Assembly: GCA_016715205.1 (NCBI GenBank)
Contig: JADKBC010000049.1
Coordinates: 62,001-126,000, forward strand
Length of the DNA stretch: 64,000 nt
Source of the DNA: Holophaga sp.
Lineage (GTDB): Bacteria; Acidobacteriota; Holophagae; Holophagales; Holophagaceae
Reading direction: 5' to 3'
Part shown: positions 25,157 through 33,730 of the stretch, piece after piece
Layout: each line of letters begins with the position of its first letter
Position numbering within the stretch: position 1 is the first letter of the stretch
Position numbers and translations under genes: made by a program
Notes under the pieces: model-generated
What the model was told of the DNA's origin: nothing
Database searches by the model: none
Seen by the model: only the letters and a program-made list of their open reading frames with translations

Positions 25157-27748
25157 ATGCCCATTGCGAATGATGTCCGACGCCTTGCCGACGCCTGTTC
25201 CGGATTTTCCCTGCGCAGCCGCTGGCTCCCCTTTGCCCTGATTGCAGGGCTGAGCGGGATGCCTGCCCTGGCGCAGGATTCCGAAGTCATCTCCAAGATC
25301 GACGTGGTGGGTGCCCAAAAGCTCTCCCCGGAAACAGTGATCTTCAAGGCCGGGCTGAAGGTGGGGGATGATCTCCGCACCCTGGATTTCACCGCCTTGC
25401 TGGAGAAATTGTGGGACTCAGGGGCCTTCGAGGACATCAAGTTCGAGGTCGAGGACACCAAGGAAGGCAAGAAGCTCATCATTCGCGTACAGGAACGCCC
25501 CATCGTTAAAGAGGTTGATTACCGGGGCGGCACGGAAATTGGCCTGACCAATCTCAAGGACAAGATCAAAGAAAAGAAGCTTACGGTGGGCGAAAACGCC
25601 CTTTATGACCCGGAATCCGCACGCAAGATCAAGAGCCTCATCGTGGAGCAGTGTGCTGAAAAAGGGTTCCGGAACCCGGTGGTGGACATCAATCTTGAGC
25701 CACTGGGCGGTGGCCTGGCCCGCCTCGTGTTTGATATCAAGGAAGGCGGCAAGGTCAAAATTTACAGAATCGCCTTTCGCGGCAACAAGTTGATTGCCAC
25801 CTCCAAGCTGCATCGCATGATGGAGAAGACTCGCCAGCATTGGATGTTCAGCTGGCTGACCTCCCACGACCTTCTGGTGGACAAGAACCTGGAAGACGAT
25901 GTCCAGAACATTAAGAAGGAATACTGGCGCCAGGGGTACAAGGATGTCTTTGTGGGGCAACCCACCATCGAGGTGGAAGACTTCACCAAGCCCAGGCAGA
26001 AAAAGAAGAACGAGAAGCGCATCAAGGAAGCCAAATCACCCAAGTACGACATGCGGGCCACCCTCACCATCCCCATCCTTGAAGGGGAGAAGTTCTACGA
26101 GGGCAAGCTCAAGATCGAAGGCAACAACAAGCTCTTCAAGAACGAAGCTGGTGAGAACTACCTTCGTTTGAAGATTGCCGAAGCCAAGCGGGACAACCGT
26201 TCCATCATTGCCAAATTCCTGGACCTGAAACCATCTTCGGAGGATCTACCCTCCAACAAGCTGCGCCCCTTCGATCTCGACGCCCTGAACAAGGGCGTGG
26301 ATAAGATTCGGGAAACCTACTCAAACATGAGCTACATCATGTTCCGGGCGGAGAAGAAGCTGGAAACCCGCGAGGAGGGCGGTGTCAAGAAGGTGGATAC
26401 CACCTTGAAGTTTGACGAAGGCGAGCCCTACACCATTCGACGGATTTCCTTTGAAGGCAACACCACCACCAAGGACAAGGTGCTGCGACGAGCCCTCATG
26501 GTGAAAGAAGGCGATCCATTCAGCATGGAAGGTTTCAAGGACTCCTTTACGGGTCTTGGCCAGTTGGGCTTCTTCGATGTCAAGAACCAGGAACCTGACA
26601 TTAAACCTGATTTCGAAAAACCCTTGGTGGACATCAAGATCAAGGGTGAAGAATCGGGTGTTAACGAACTGCTATTCCAGGGGGGCTATGGCTCTCTGTT
26701 TGGTTTTTCGTTAGGTGTGAGTTTTTCCACCAAGAATCTCGGTGGTGGTGGCGAGACCCTGGGGTTCAGCTACAACGGTGGCAAGTACCAGCGTAATTTC
26801 TCCGTTTCTTTCTCCGAGCCCTACGTCTTCGACAAGCCCTTCTCTTTCTCGACCTCCATTGCGGATGGTTCCACCGACTACGACGCCTCGCGGGTGGGCG
26901 CGGCCTACGCTTACAAGCAATTCACCCGCAGCCTGGGCCTGTCCACAGGCACGCGCCTGAGCACATTCTTCCCCGGCAATCGCTGGGCCTTCTTCACTAC
27001 CTATGGGGTAGGCTATACCTTCCGCATGATTCGCATCGAAGGCGGTCGCAGCTTCCTGTTCCGGGATCCCAGCACCCAGCTCACCTCCACCGTGAACCAG
27101 AGCCTCACCTACAGCACGGTCAACCACCCCTTCAAGCCGACAGCGGGCACCAAGCTCGGCATGAACGTGGAATACGGGGGCTGGCAGTTGGGTACGGACA
27201 AGCCCTTCATGCGCACCACCTGGGAATTCACCAAAATCGGCAATATCGCGGAGCGCCACATTTTTGCGGCCAACATGACCTATGGCTATCTCCGGAACTT
27301 GAGTAACGGGGAGCTTCAGATCTGGGATCTCTATAGGCCCGGTGGTGAGAACAGCATCCGAGGCTATCGCTATGGGCAGGTTGGCTCAGTTACTCCCTAC
27401 AACAAAGTCCCAAATGTCGTGGGCGGCAACAAACAGCTGATCATGAATTTTGAGTACCAATTCAAGATCGCGGATCAGTTCCGGGCTGTGGTGTTCTTTG
27501 ACGCTGGCAATGCCTGGGCTTCCGGTACCAAAATTTTCAACAGCGACACCGTCAATTACGAACTTAACAACGTTCCCGTCAGCTATCGGAATCCCGCCCT
27601 GGTTAAATCCGCAGGTTTGGAATTCCGGTTCTTCCTGCCCATCAGTCCGGCACCGTTGCGGCTTATCTGGTCGCGCAAGCTGAACCCCTATCCCTTTGAT
27701 ACCGAAGCCAAGTCTGACTTCCAGTTCAGCATTGGCACCACCTTCTGA
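25157..27748 (+). CDS. bamA: Outer-membrane assembly factor BamA
   Basis: 863 residues. A signal peptide ends at about residue 40 (GMPALAQ). POTRA repeats fill about residues 45-470 and the C-terminal half is the Omp85 barrel, with GGENSIRGYRYGQVG resembling the conserved RGY loop motif and a terminal aromatic (FSIGTTF). A Lys-rich insertion (KPRQKKKNEKRIKEAK, about residue 280) lies within the POTRA region. BamA inserts barrel proteins into the outer membrane. It is followed by ompH, the usual neighbour. Confidence 0.95.
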   Translation: MPIANDVRRLADACSGFSLRSRWLPFALIAGLSGMPALAQDSEVISKIDVVGAQKLSPETVIFKAGLKVGDDLRTLDFTALLEKLWDSGAFEDIKFEVEDTKEGKKLIIRVQERPIVKEVDYRGGTEIGLTNLKDKIKEKKLTVGENALYDPESARKIKSLIVEQCAEKGFRNPVVDINLEPLGGGLARLVFDIKEGGKVKIYRIAFRGNKLIATSKLHRMMEKTRQHWMFSWLTSHDLLVDKNLEDDVQNIKKEYWRQGYKDVFVGQPTIEVEDFTKPRQKKKNEKRIKEAKSPKYDMRATLTIPILEGEKFYEGKLKIEGNNKLFKNEAGENYLRLKIAEAKRDNRSIIAKFLDLKPSSEDLPSNKLRPFDLDALNKGVDKIRETYSNMSYIMFRAEKKLETREEGGVKKVDTTLKFDEGEPYTIRRISFEGNTTTKDKVLRRALMVKEGDPFSMEGFKDSFTGLGQLGFFDVKNQEPDIKPDFEKPLVDIKIKGEESGVNELLFQGGYGSLFGFSLGVSFSTKNLGGGGETLGFSYNGGKYQRNFSVSFSEPYVFDKPFSFSTSIADGSTDYDASRVGAAYAYKQFTRSLGLSTGTRLSTFFPGNRWAFFTTYGVGYTFRMIRIEGGRSFLFRDPSTQLTSTVNQSLTYSTVNHPFKPTAGTKLGMNVEYGGWQLGTDKPFMRTTWEFTKIGNIAERHIFAANMTYGYLRNLSNGELQIWDLYRPGGENSIRGYRYGQVGSVTPYNKVPNVVGGNKQLIMNFEYQFKIADQFRAVVFFDAGNAWASGTKIFNSDTVNYELNNVPVSYRNPALVKSAGLEFRFFLPISPAPLRLIWSRKLNPYPFDTEAKSDFQFSIGTTF

Positions 27749-27806
27749 TCCAGACGGGACGAATGCCCCTCGCCTTGGTAGACTGATCCCTTTCCCTGGA
27801 GTCTTC

Positions 27807-28389
27807 ATGCGTCGCTTTATCCTTTGCCTGACCCTGGCCGCCGCCATTCCCGCCGTTGCCCAGGAACCCATCACTCGTTTTGGCGTGTTCGCGCCCCAGC
27901 GCGTTATCGAATCCTCCGTTCGGGCGAAAAAGGTGTTCGCCGAACTGGAAGTGCTGAACAAGACCCTTACCGAAAAGGTGAAGGCCAAAGCCGATGAGAT
28001 GCAGAAGCTGGAGCAGCAGATCAAATCGCCGGCCCTCTCTGAAGAAGGCCGCGCCAAGCTGCAGCGGGAGTTCCAGGATGGCGAGTTGTCCTTCAAGCGC
28101 CTCCAGGAAGACAGTCAGGCTGAATTCCAGAAATCCGAACAGAAGGCCATGGGCCAGTTCAATCAGGAAATCGGGCCCATCGTCATGGAACTGGCCAAGG
28201 AACTGAAGTTGCAGATGCTCTTTCAGTGGAACCAGAGCATCATGATCCCCGTGGATCCCTGCTGCCGTCACCGCCTTCTCGGATGAACTGGCCAAGCGCT
28301 ACGACAAGAAGTTTGAATCCGGGACTCCCGCTGCGGCCCCTGAAAAGCCCGCCCCCAAGCCAGCCGCCAAGCCCGCACCCAAGAAGTAA
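27807..28389 (+). CDS. OmpH/Skp-family periplasmic chaperone, apparent frameshift
   Basis: A signal peptide (MRRFILCLTLAAAIPAVAQ) leads into a coiled-coil OmpH/Skp protein (FGVFAPQRVIESSVRAKKVF). Near 28257-28260 (CCCT) there is one base too many: the first frame runs into CCRHRLLG and stops at 28286, whereas the next frame continues naturally as AVTAFSDELAKRYDKKFE with a Pro/Ala/Lys tail and stops at 28389. The repaired product is about 193 residues. Skp-like chaperones carry unfolded barrels to BamA, consistent with the upstream gene. Confidence 0.82.
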
Positions 28390-28845
28390 TCAGCGGCCCG
28401 TAGAGCCGTAGCCACCCTCGCCGCGTTCGGTTGACCCGAGCGCGGCGAGATTCATTTCCAGGGTCCAGATCCATTCGGAAACAGGAGCTACCAGGATTTG
28501 GGCGATGCGGTCCCCCCGGTGGATGGCAAAGGGCTCTGCTCCGTGGTTGATCAGCAACACGGCCACCTCGCCCCGGTAATCCGCGTCGATGGTGCCCGGT
28601 GCGTTGAGCACGGTAACGCCATGCCGAAGGGCTAATCCCGAACGGGGGCGGACCTGGGCTTCGTAGCCCATGGGTACGGCCAACACTAGTCCCGTGGGCA
28701 CCAATCGGCGCTCCCCAGGCTGCAATACCCAGGTTTCCGAGACCGGAAGGGCGGCGCGAAGATCCATTCCCGCGGCATGGGGGGTGGCGTATTCGGGGAG
28801 GGGCAACCCTTGGCCGTGGGCAAGGATATGAACAGAAATACGCAT
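28390..28845 (-). CDS. dut: Deoxyuridine 5'-triphosphate nucleotidohydrolase (dUTPase)
   Basis: 151 residues with all five trimeric-dUTPase motifs: AGMDLRA (I), PRSGLA (II), GTIDADYRGEV (III), RGDRIAQ (IV) and GGYGSTG (V, flexible C-terminal arm). It hydrolyses dUTP to dUMP and diphosphate. The ATG is two bases after the stop of the thiolase-like gene, with GAGGTCC inside that gene's end, so the two are co-transcribed. Its stop abuts the repaired ompH stop on the opposite strand. Confidence 0.96.
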   Translation of the reverse strand: MRISVHILAHGQGLPLPEYATPHAAGMDLRAALPVSETWVLQPGERRLVPTGLVLAVPMGYEAQVRPRSGLALRHGVTVLNAPGTIDADYRGEVAVLLINHGAEPFAIHRGDRIAQILVAPVSEWIWTLEMNLAALGSTERGEGGYGSTGR

Positions 28846-28847
28846 GA

Positions 28848-29882
28848 TCAGGACCTCGTGATGGCCATGGCAAGGGCCAATCCTTGGCCCGCGGGTGTGG
28901 CGACGATGCCGGTGTCTAGATCTTCATCCTCCAAGGAATGGAGCAACGAAATCAAGAGCCGAGCGCCGCTGGCCCCGATGGGATCGCCAAGGGCCAATGA
29001 GCCGCCGCGCACGTTCACCTTGGCCGGATCCAGCTCGGGGCATTCAGCAAAGAGATCCAGGACTTGGGTTGCGGAGCGTTCTTCCAACTCCCAACGATCC
29101 ACGGTTTCAAAGGAAAGGCCCGTGCGTGCCAAGAGATCTCGAATCGCCGAAGCCCACCCATGCGTGGTTTCGACAGCGCCTAGCAATCGCCCCAGGGGAC
29201 GGGGTCCGGCGGTGTTGCCCAGCAGCAGCATCGCAGCACCATCGGCCGGCGGGGCGATATGGGCTGGAAAAGGGATCCTGGAGCTTCGGGGATCTTCATC
29301 CATGGTCAAGGTTGCGGGGCCTCGTTTGTCATTCCAGGAAACAGGGAAGCGTTCACGCGATTCCAAACCCAGGCTTTTTCGTAGGCTGGCTGCAGCCCAT
29401 TGTAGTTGCGCCTCGGTGGCCGGGTGAGAAGCCATGGTGGGATCCCAGAGCCCATCCACCCACAGGCTGTCCAGAATCTCGGTGCTGCCAATTCGGGTAC
29501 CCCACCTGGCCTTGGGGACCAGGTAGGGAGCCTGGGAGGCGCTATCCGCTCCCCCCGCGAGCAAGTATGCTTCGTCGCCTTGGGCCAGCTTTTGGGCGGC
29601 CAGAAGGATGGCTTTTAATCCTGATCCCTGCCCCATGTTTACCGTGAAGGCACTACCCACCAGCCCGGCCTCCAGGGCTGCTTGGCGGGCGGGGTTTGGC
29701 CCACAGCCTGCGGGAAGGGCGCACCCAAGGATTATTTCCTGAACCAGCGCAGGCGCCAAATCGGCTCGGCGAAGGGTTTCCCCCATGGCGCGTGAGGCCA
29801 ATCCGACCGCGGTCAGGCTCCTCAGGCTTCCCCCAAAGGCGCCAATGGGGGTGCGGGCAGTGGCGAAAATGGAAACAGACAA
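28848..29882 (-). CDS. Thiolase-fold protein lacking the catalytic residues
   Basis: 344 residues, shorter than the usual 390. Thiolase landmarks are clear (ARTPIGAFGG, TVNMGQGSGLKA, AGGADSASQAPYL, LALGDPIGASGARLL), but the nucleophile Cys is Gln85, the His of GHPIGASG is Asp300, the C-terminal catalytic Cys is Ala328, and the NEAFA asparagine is replaced (EERSA). It is therefore unlikely to condense or cleave acyl-CoA by the normal mechanism. Translation starts at TTG 29882 with GGAG upstream. A non-catalytic or decarboxylase-like role (compare KSQ domains, where Cys is also Gln) is possible. Confidence 0.8.
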   Translation of the reverse strand: MSVSIFATARTPIGAFGGSLRSLTAVGLASRAMGETLRRADLAPALVQEIILGCALPAGCGPNPARQAALEAGLVGSAFTVNMGQGSGLKAILLAAQKLAQGDEAYLLAGGADSASQAPYLVPKARWGTRIGSTEILDSLWVDGLWDPTMASHPATEAQLQWAAASLRKSLGLESRERFPVSWNDKRGPATLTMDEDPRSSRIPFPAHIAPPADGAAMLLLGNTAGPRPLGRLLGAVETTHGWASAIRDLLARTGLSFETVDRWELEERSATQVLDLFAECPELDPAKVNVRGGSLALGDPIGASGARLLISLLHSLEDEDLDTGIVATPAGQGLALAMAITRS

Positions 29883-29999
29883 CGGTGCTCCGGGATCGCT
29901 TTCACCTTAACATTTCAAAGCTTCCGCTAACCTAGAGGTTGGTTCGCACGTTTTACTTGTACCCGGGCTTGGACCCGGTTCTTTTCCAGAGGTGCGGTC

Positions 30000-30905
30000 A
30001 TGACACGTTCCCGAGCCTACTCGATTCTTGGGTCCCTGCTGGTATGCGGGGTATTGACCGCCCAGGCGCCGCCGCCCCCCCCACCACCACCTGCGCCCCC
30101 AGCACCGCCTGAACCGGCCATGGCGGGCCATTCACGGGTGGAGAAGCGCACGGAGAAACTCGCCTTCGGCTCCAAGCTCTGGGTCAAGAACCGCAACGGT
30201 GGAATTCGAATCACGGGATGGGACCGGGAAGAGGTCGCCCTGACGGCGGAGATTCGCGATTCCGAGCGACGCAAGATTGAACTCATTGTCCAGCGCAAGG
30301 GCGAGGATCTCGACATTGAAGCCCTTTTCCAGCAATCCAGTTGGACCTTTGGCCTGGGCTTTGTGCAAAGCCCCCGCTGCGAAATGACCCTGAGCGTACC
30401 TCGCAAGCTTCAGGCCCATTTCCGCACCACCAACGGGACTCTGGTGGTTTCTGCGATCGAAGGCTTTGCCAATTGTGAAACCACCAACGGTGATATTCGC
30501 GTCAAGGAGGTGGCCGGGGAAGTTCATGCGGACACCACGAATGGCACTATCGAGGCTCGCAATCTCCGAGCCCGCATCCGGGGCGGCACGACCAACGGCA
30601 AGATCCTGCTGCAGGATGTCGAGGGTGGCATCAAGATGGAAACCACCAACGGCTCCATCCGAGCACAGAATCTAGATGGGTGGGGAGAAGGGATCACCCT
30701 GGAAACCACCAATGGTTCCATCGATGTGGAATTGGGCAAAGCCACGGGCGAGATCCGGGCCGAGAATACCCACGGGAACATGGATGTGCGGTTGCCCGGG
30801 GCCCAGACCATCGAACTCACCAAGCATAGCGCCCACCTGAAGGTGCCGGGAAAGCCGCAGAAGATCGTCTTGGATACCACCAACGGGAGCATCACGATCC
30901 GTTAA
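30000..30905 (+). CDS. Secreted TTNG-repeat beta-solenoid protein (DUF4097-like)
   Basis: 301 residues. A signal peptide (to about residue 22) is followed by a poly-proline/alanine stretch and then a domain with strand-turn repeats. From residue 143 the tetrapeptide TTNG recurs seven times (plus one NTHG), at first exactly every 18 residues, as in one rung of a beta-solenoid. This resembles the DUF4097 adhesin-like family, whose function is not established. GAGGTGCGG precedes ATG 30000. It begins a tight cluster with two M16-like genes. Confidence 0.75.
   Translation: MTRSRAYSILGSLLVCGVLTAQAPPPPPPPPAPPAPPEPAMAGHSRVEKRTEKLAFGSKLWVKNRNGGIRITGWDREEVALTAEIRDSERRKIELIVQRKGEDLDIEALFQQSSWTFGLGFVQSPRCEMTLSVPRKLQAHFRTTNGTLVVSAIEGFANCETTNGDIRVKEVAGEVHADTTNGTIEARNLRARIRGGTTNGKILLQDVEGGIKMETTNGSIRAQNLDGWGEGITLETTNGSIDVELGKATGEIRAENTHGNMDVRLPGAQTIELTKHSAHLKVPGKPQKIVLDTTNGSITIR
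30426..30887 (+). repeat. 54-base protein repeats encoding TTNG rungs
   Basis: ACCACCAACGG-type units encode TTNG at regular spacing: four intervals of 18 residues (54 bases), then 21 and about 20. Codon choice varies between copies, so the repeat is old rather than a recent expansion. Confidence 0.7.
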
Positions 30906-30914
30906 GCTAGGCGA

Positions 30915-32585
30915 ATGCACAGCCTGTTTCTTCGATTATTCCTATGGTTCGTGGCGGTCTCCTTGGTGGCTCAGGCACCTGAGGTCAAGGAGCGCCGCCT
31001 CCCCAACGGCTTCCAGGTGTTGCTGGTGGAAAGGCCCGGCCTGGGGGCGGTGCATGCCCACTTGATGGTGCGGGCGGGCCGGGCTGACACGGGCGCCTTG
31101 CCTGCGGTGGCCGCAGAACTGCTGGCACGCACCCTGTTTCGACGCATCCTGCCTGGGGATGTCAGCGCGGAAGCGGGTTTGGACGCCTTGCTACGGCAAG
31201 AGGAAGGCGCTTTCGAAGCCCTCCGCTTGGAACGGACCCGGCGTCTGCGGTTGCGTCTTTCGGAACCTTCCGCCGAGGAGGTGGGGCTCGTCCAACTTCA
31301 TAGTTCACGCATGGCCGAATTGCGTTCCCGTGCCTCGGCCTCGCCTCTGGATCTTTTGGACGGCCTGGGCGCCACCCGGCGTGAAATCACGGCCGAAGCC
31401 GATGCCATCTCGTTTCGCCTGGACCTCCCACTTGCCTCTTTCGAGCCCTGGTGCCGCCTTGAACAGCATCACCTTCAGCGACTTACCCTTGCTCGATTTG
31501 CCCTGGAGCGGGAAATCTGGAATGAGGACCTCGCCAAGGGGGCCCCGGCAGAGGAAGGCGCCCTCTCGATCCTTTTGGGCACGGCCTTCAGTGGTCACCC
31601 CTATGCCCAGGTGTTGGAGTCCAGACCCGGGATGTTGGATGGGCTTACCTGGAGCGAGTTGCGGGCCTTTGCCCACGGCACCATCTCGCCGGAGCGGACG
31701 ACCCTGATTCTGGTGGGTGACCTGACCATGGAACGCGCCCTACCCGTGCTTCAGGAAACCTTCGGGGGGTTGATGCCTTCTCCCACCACCTTTGGGCAAC
31801 GCCGGGACCTGCCCGGTGATCTCTCGGCAGGTCCTGGGTATCGGCGCCTCCAGGCCAGCACCGCCGGTGATCCACGACTCTTTATGGCCTGGCGCGTCCC
31901 GCCTGCCAGCCACCCGGATTCGGTCGCGCTCAAGGTGTTGGTGCAGATCCTCGGGGGCTCCAAGAATGCGAGACTGCTCCGCCGCGTGCAGGAAGCGCGT
32001 GGCTTGACCAAGAGACTCTCGATCAAGATCGGCGTGCCGGGCGGTCGGGATCCCTCCTTGCTCCTCATAGAGGCCGTTCCTGCGGAAGGACACGGGTTGG
32101 CCGAAGTGGAGGAAGCCATTCACAGCGAAATCCTTCGCACACAAAACGAGCGGTTCGAGGAAGAGGAACTCCGGCGGGCCCAAAGACAGGTGGCGTCTGA
32201 GCAACTCAGGCTCCAGGAAGATGCCTCCACGCTGGCAGAGGCCTTGGGGCGCGGGGTCGCCCAGAGCGGAGACTGGCAACAGGACTTCCGCGCGCGAAAC
32301 CCGGGCCATGATCTGACCCCCGACGACATTCAGGCGGTGGCCAAGCGGTACTTGGTTTCGAGTCAGGGCATCACAGCTTTGTTGGAAGCGGATCCCCTGC
32401 TGGCGCCGAGGGATCCCTTGGAGGGTCGGCTGGGCAAGGTGCTTGGGACCTTGGTGCAGCGGAAGGTGGAAGACCCTGCCCAGGCAGAGGGCATTGTGCG
32501 GGAGACCCTTCGCCAATTGCGGATGCTTTCGGTTGCAGAACGCGAGCAGACGTTAAAGCTGCTTGAAGCCCAGGCGGCCCCATGA
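30915..32585 (+). CDS. M16-family peptidase-like protein without the HXXEH zinc motif
   Basis: 556 residues with a signal peptide (LRLFLWFVAVSLVAQA). The M16 fold is shown by LPNGFQVLLVERPG near the N-terminus, GHPYAQ, and the second-domain block MAWRVPPASHPDSVALKVLVQILGG. Where active members have HFLEH, this protein has an Ala-rich AVAAE stretch, so it should not bind catalytic zinc. M16 peptidases often work as an active plus an inactive subunit, but the neighbouring M16-like gene also lacks the motif. It overlaps that gene by four bases. Confidence 0.82.
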   Translation: MHSLFLRLFLWFVAVSLVAQAPEVKERRLPNGFQVLLVERPGLGAVHAHLMVRAGRADTGALPAVAAELLARTLFRRILPGDVSAEAGLDALLRQEEGAFEALRLERTRRLRLRLSEPSAEEVGLVQLHSSRMAELRSRASASPLDLLDGLGATRREITAEADAISFRLDLPLASFEPWCRLEQHHLQRLTLARFALEREIWNEDLAKGAPAEEGALSILLGTAFSGHPYAQVLESRPGMLDGLTWSELRAFAHGTISPERTTLILVGDLTMERALPVLQETFGGLMPSPTTFGQRRDLPGDLSAGPGYRRLQASTAGDPRLFMAWRVPPASHPDSVALKVLVQILGGSKNARLLRRVQEARGLTKRLSIKIGVPGGRDPSLLLIEAVPAEGHGLAEVEEAIHSEILRTQNERFEEEELRRAQRQVASEQLRLQEDASTLAEALGRGVAQSGDWQQDFRARNPGHDLTPDDIQAVAKRYLVSSQGITALLEADPLLAPRDPLEGRLGKVLGTLVQRKVEDPAQAEGIVRETLRQLRMLSVAEREQTLKLLEAQAAP

Positions 32586-33730
32586 AATGCCTAGCCGCGC
32601 TAATCCCGGCGGTCCTGGTGGCCAGTCCGGTTGTGGATGGGAAGCAGGAATTCCGCGCACCGAATGGCCTCCGGGTCATCGTGAAGGAGCAACACGAGCG
32701 GTCGATTCTGCGGGTGTGCCTGCTATCTGCCTGGGATCCAACGGGACTCTCGACCGAGCAGCGCGAGCATGCCCTGCGGCTCCGCACCATCCTCAGCCAT
32801 TGTGGGGCTGGGGGCTTGAGCCGACCGGTGTTGGAGCGGCGCCTGGCGGAGCGAGGAATCCGCGTGGAAGTCGAAGGTACCGAGGATTCTCTAGATTGGA
32901 CGATGCTGGCGGATAGCCAGGACCAGGAGGACGCCTTCGAGTTGTTGGGGCATTTGGTATTCCGACCCTCCCTCGGAGACGATCTCGGTCCCGCGGGGGA
33001 ATCGGTAGCACCCGAGGTCTGGTTTCGTGCCTCCCTGGGGTTCCCGGCTCCGGGTCTGGGCATCCTTGGCTTGGGGATGGCCGAGCGGTTCGCTTTGCAT
33101 CGGTGGTTGGTTCGGCCCGAACAGTCTGTGCTGGTTATTCAGGGCGATCTGAGCCTTGCCCAGGCCCGTCAGTTGGTCATGCTTCACCTAGGCACTTGGT
33201 CACCCAGCTCGGCGAATCCTGAGGCAGGGGGTTTGGTACCGGTGCCCCAATCCATACCGAGCCTCGCAGCGGGGGCCTGGGTGGGGTCCCCCTCGCCTGG
33301 GGGTGATGCGCAGCAACGGGCCGCTCACATCGCCATGGCCATCCTCCTTGAAAAAATTTCCCGTGAAGAAACCCATGGTGATTTGGTCTTCGAAGCTGCC
33401 CGGCCAGGGGGAGATGCTGGGCCATGCTTATTTGGCATTCGGTCGGGCCCCGAGCCCGAACGGCGACTGCAGGTGTTCCTGGAAAACCTCCGAACGAAAG
33501 GCTTTGGCGCGACGGACCTGGCCTATGTCCGCAGGACCTGGGAGGCGGAGCGAAGGGCCTTGGCCCTTCACCCCAAGGATCAAATGTACGCTGAAGCCCG
33601 GGTCGCCCTGAAGGGTGATCCCGGTAGGCACCTTATGGCATTGACGTTGGAGGAAGTGAACACCGCGTTGCGGTCCCGCCTTGCCCCCGAATCGCTCCGT
33701 TGGTTGGTGCGGGGCGTCAGTTCAAAGTGA
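32582..33730 (+). CDS. Second M16-like protein without the zinc motif
   Basis: 382 residues with a short hydrophobic N-terminus that may be a signal peptide. FRAPNGLRVIVKEQHERS and the later VIQGDLSLAQARQLVMLHLG match the M16 N-terminal domain. No HXXEH is present; the expected helix reads STEQREHALRLRTIL. It is shorter than a full two-domain subunit. It starts within the stop of the upstream M16-like gene (ATGA) and overlaps the convergent purC end by 14 bases. Possibly the partner of the upstream protein in a non-proteolytic complex. Confidence 0.7.
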   Translation: MKCLAALIPAVLVASPVVDGKQEFRAPNGLRVIVKEQHERSILRVCLLSAWDPTGLSTEQREHALRLRTILSHCGAGGLSRPVLERRLAERGIRVEVEGTEDSLDWTMLADSQDQEDAFELLGHLVFRPSLGDDLGPAGESVAPEVWFRASLGFPAPGLGILGLGMAERFALHRWLVRPEQSVLVIQGDLSLAQARQLVMLHLGTWSPSSANPEAGGLVPVPQSIPSLAAGAWVGSPSPGGDAQQRAAHIAMAILLEKISREETHGDLVFEAARPGGDAGPCLFGIRSGPEPERRLQVFLENLRTKGFGATDLAYVRRTWEAERRALALHPKDQMYAEARVALKGDPGRHLMALTLEEVNTALRSRLAPESLRWLVRGVSSK

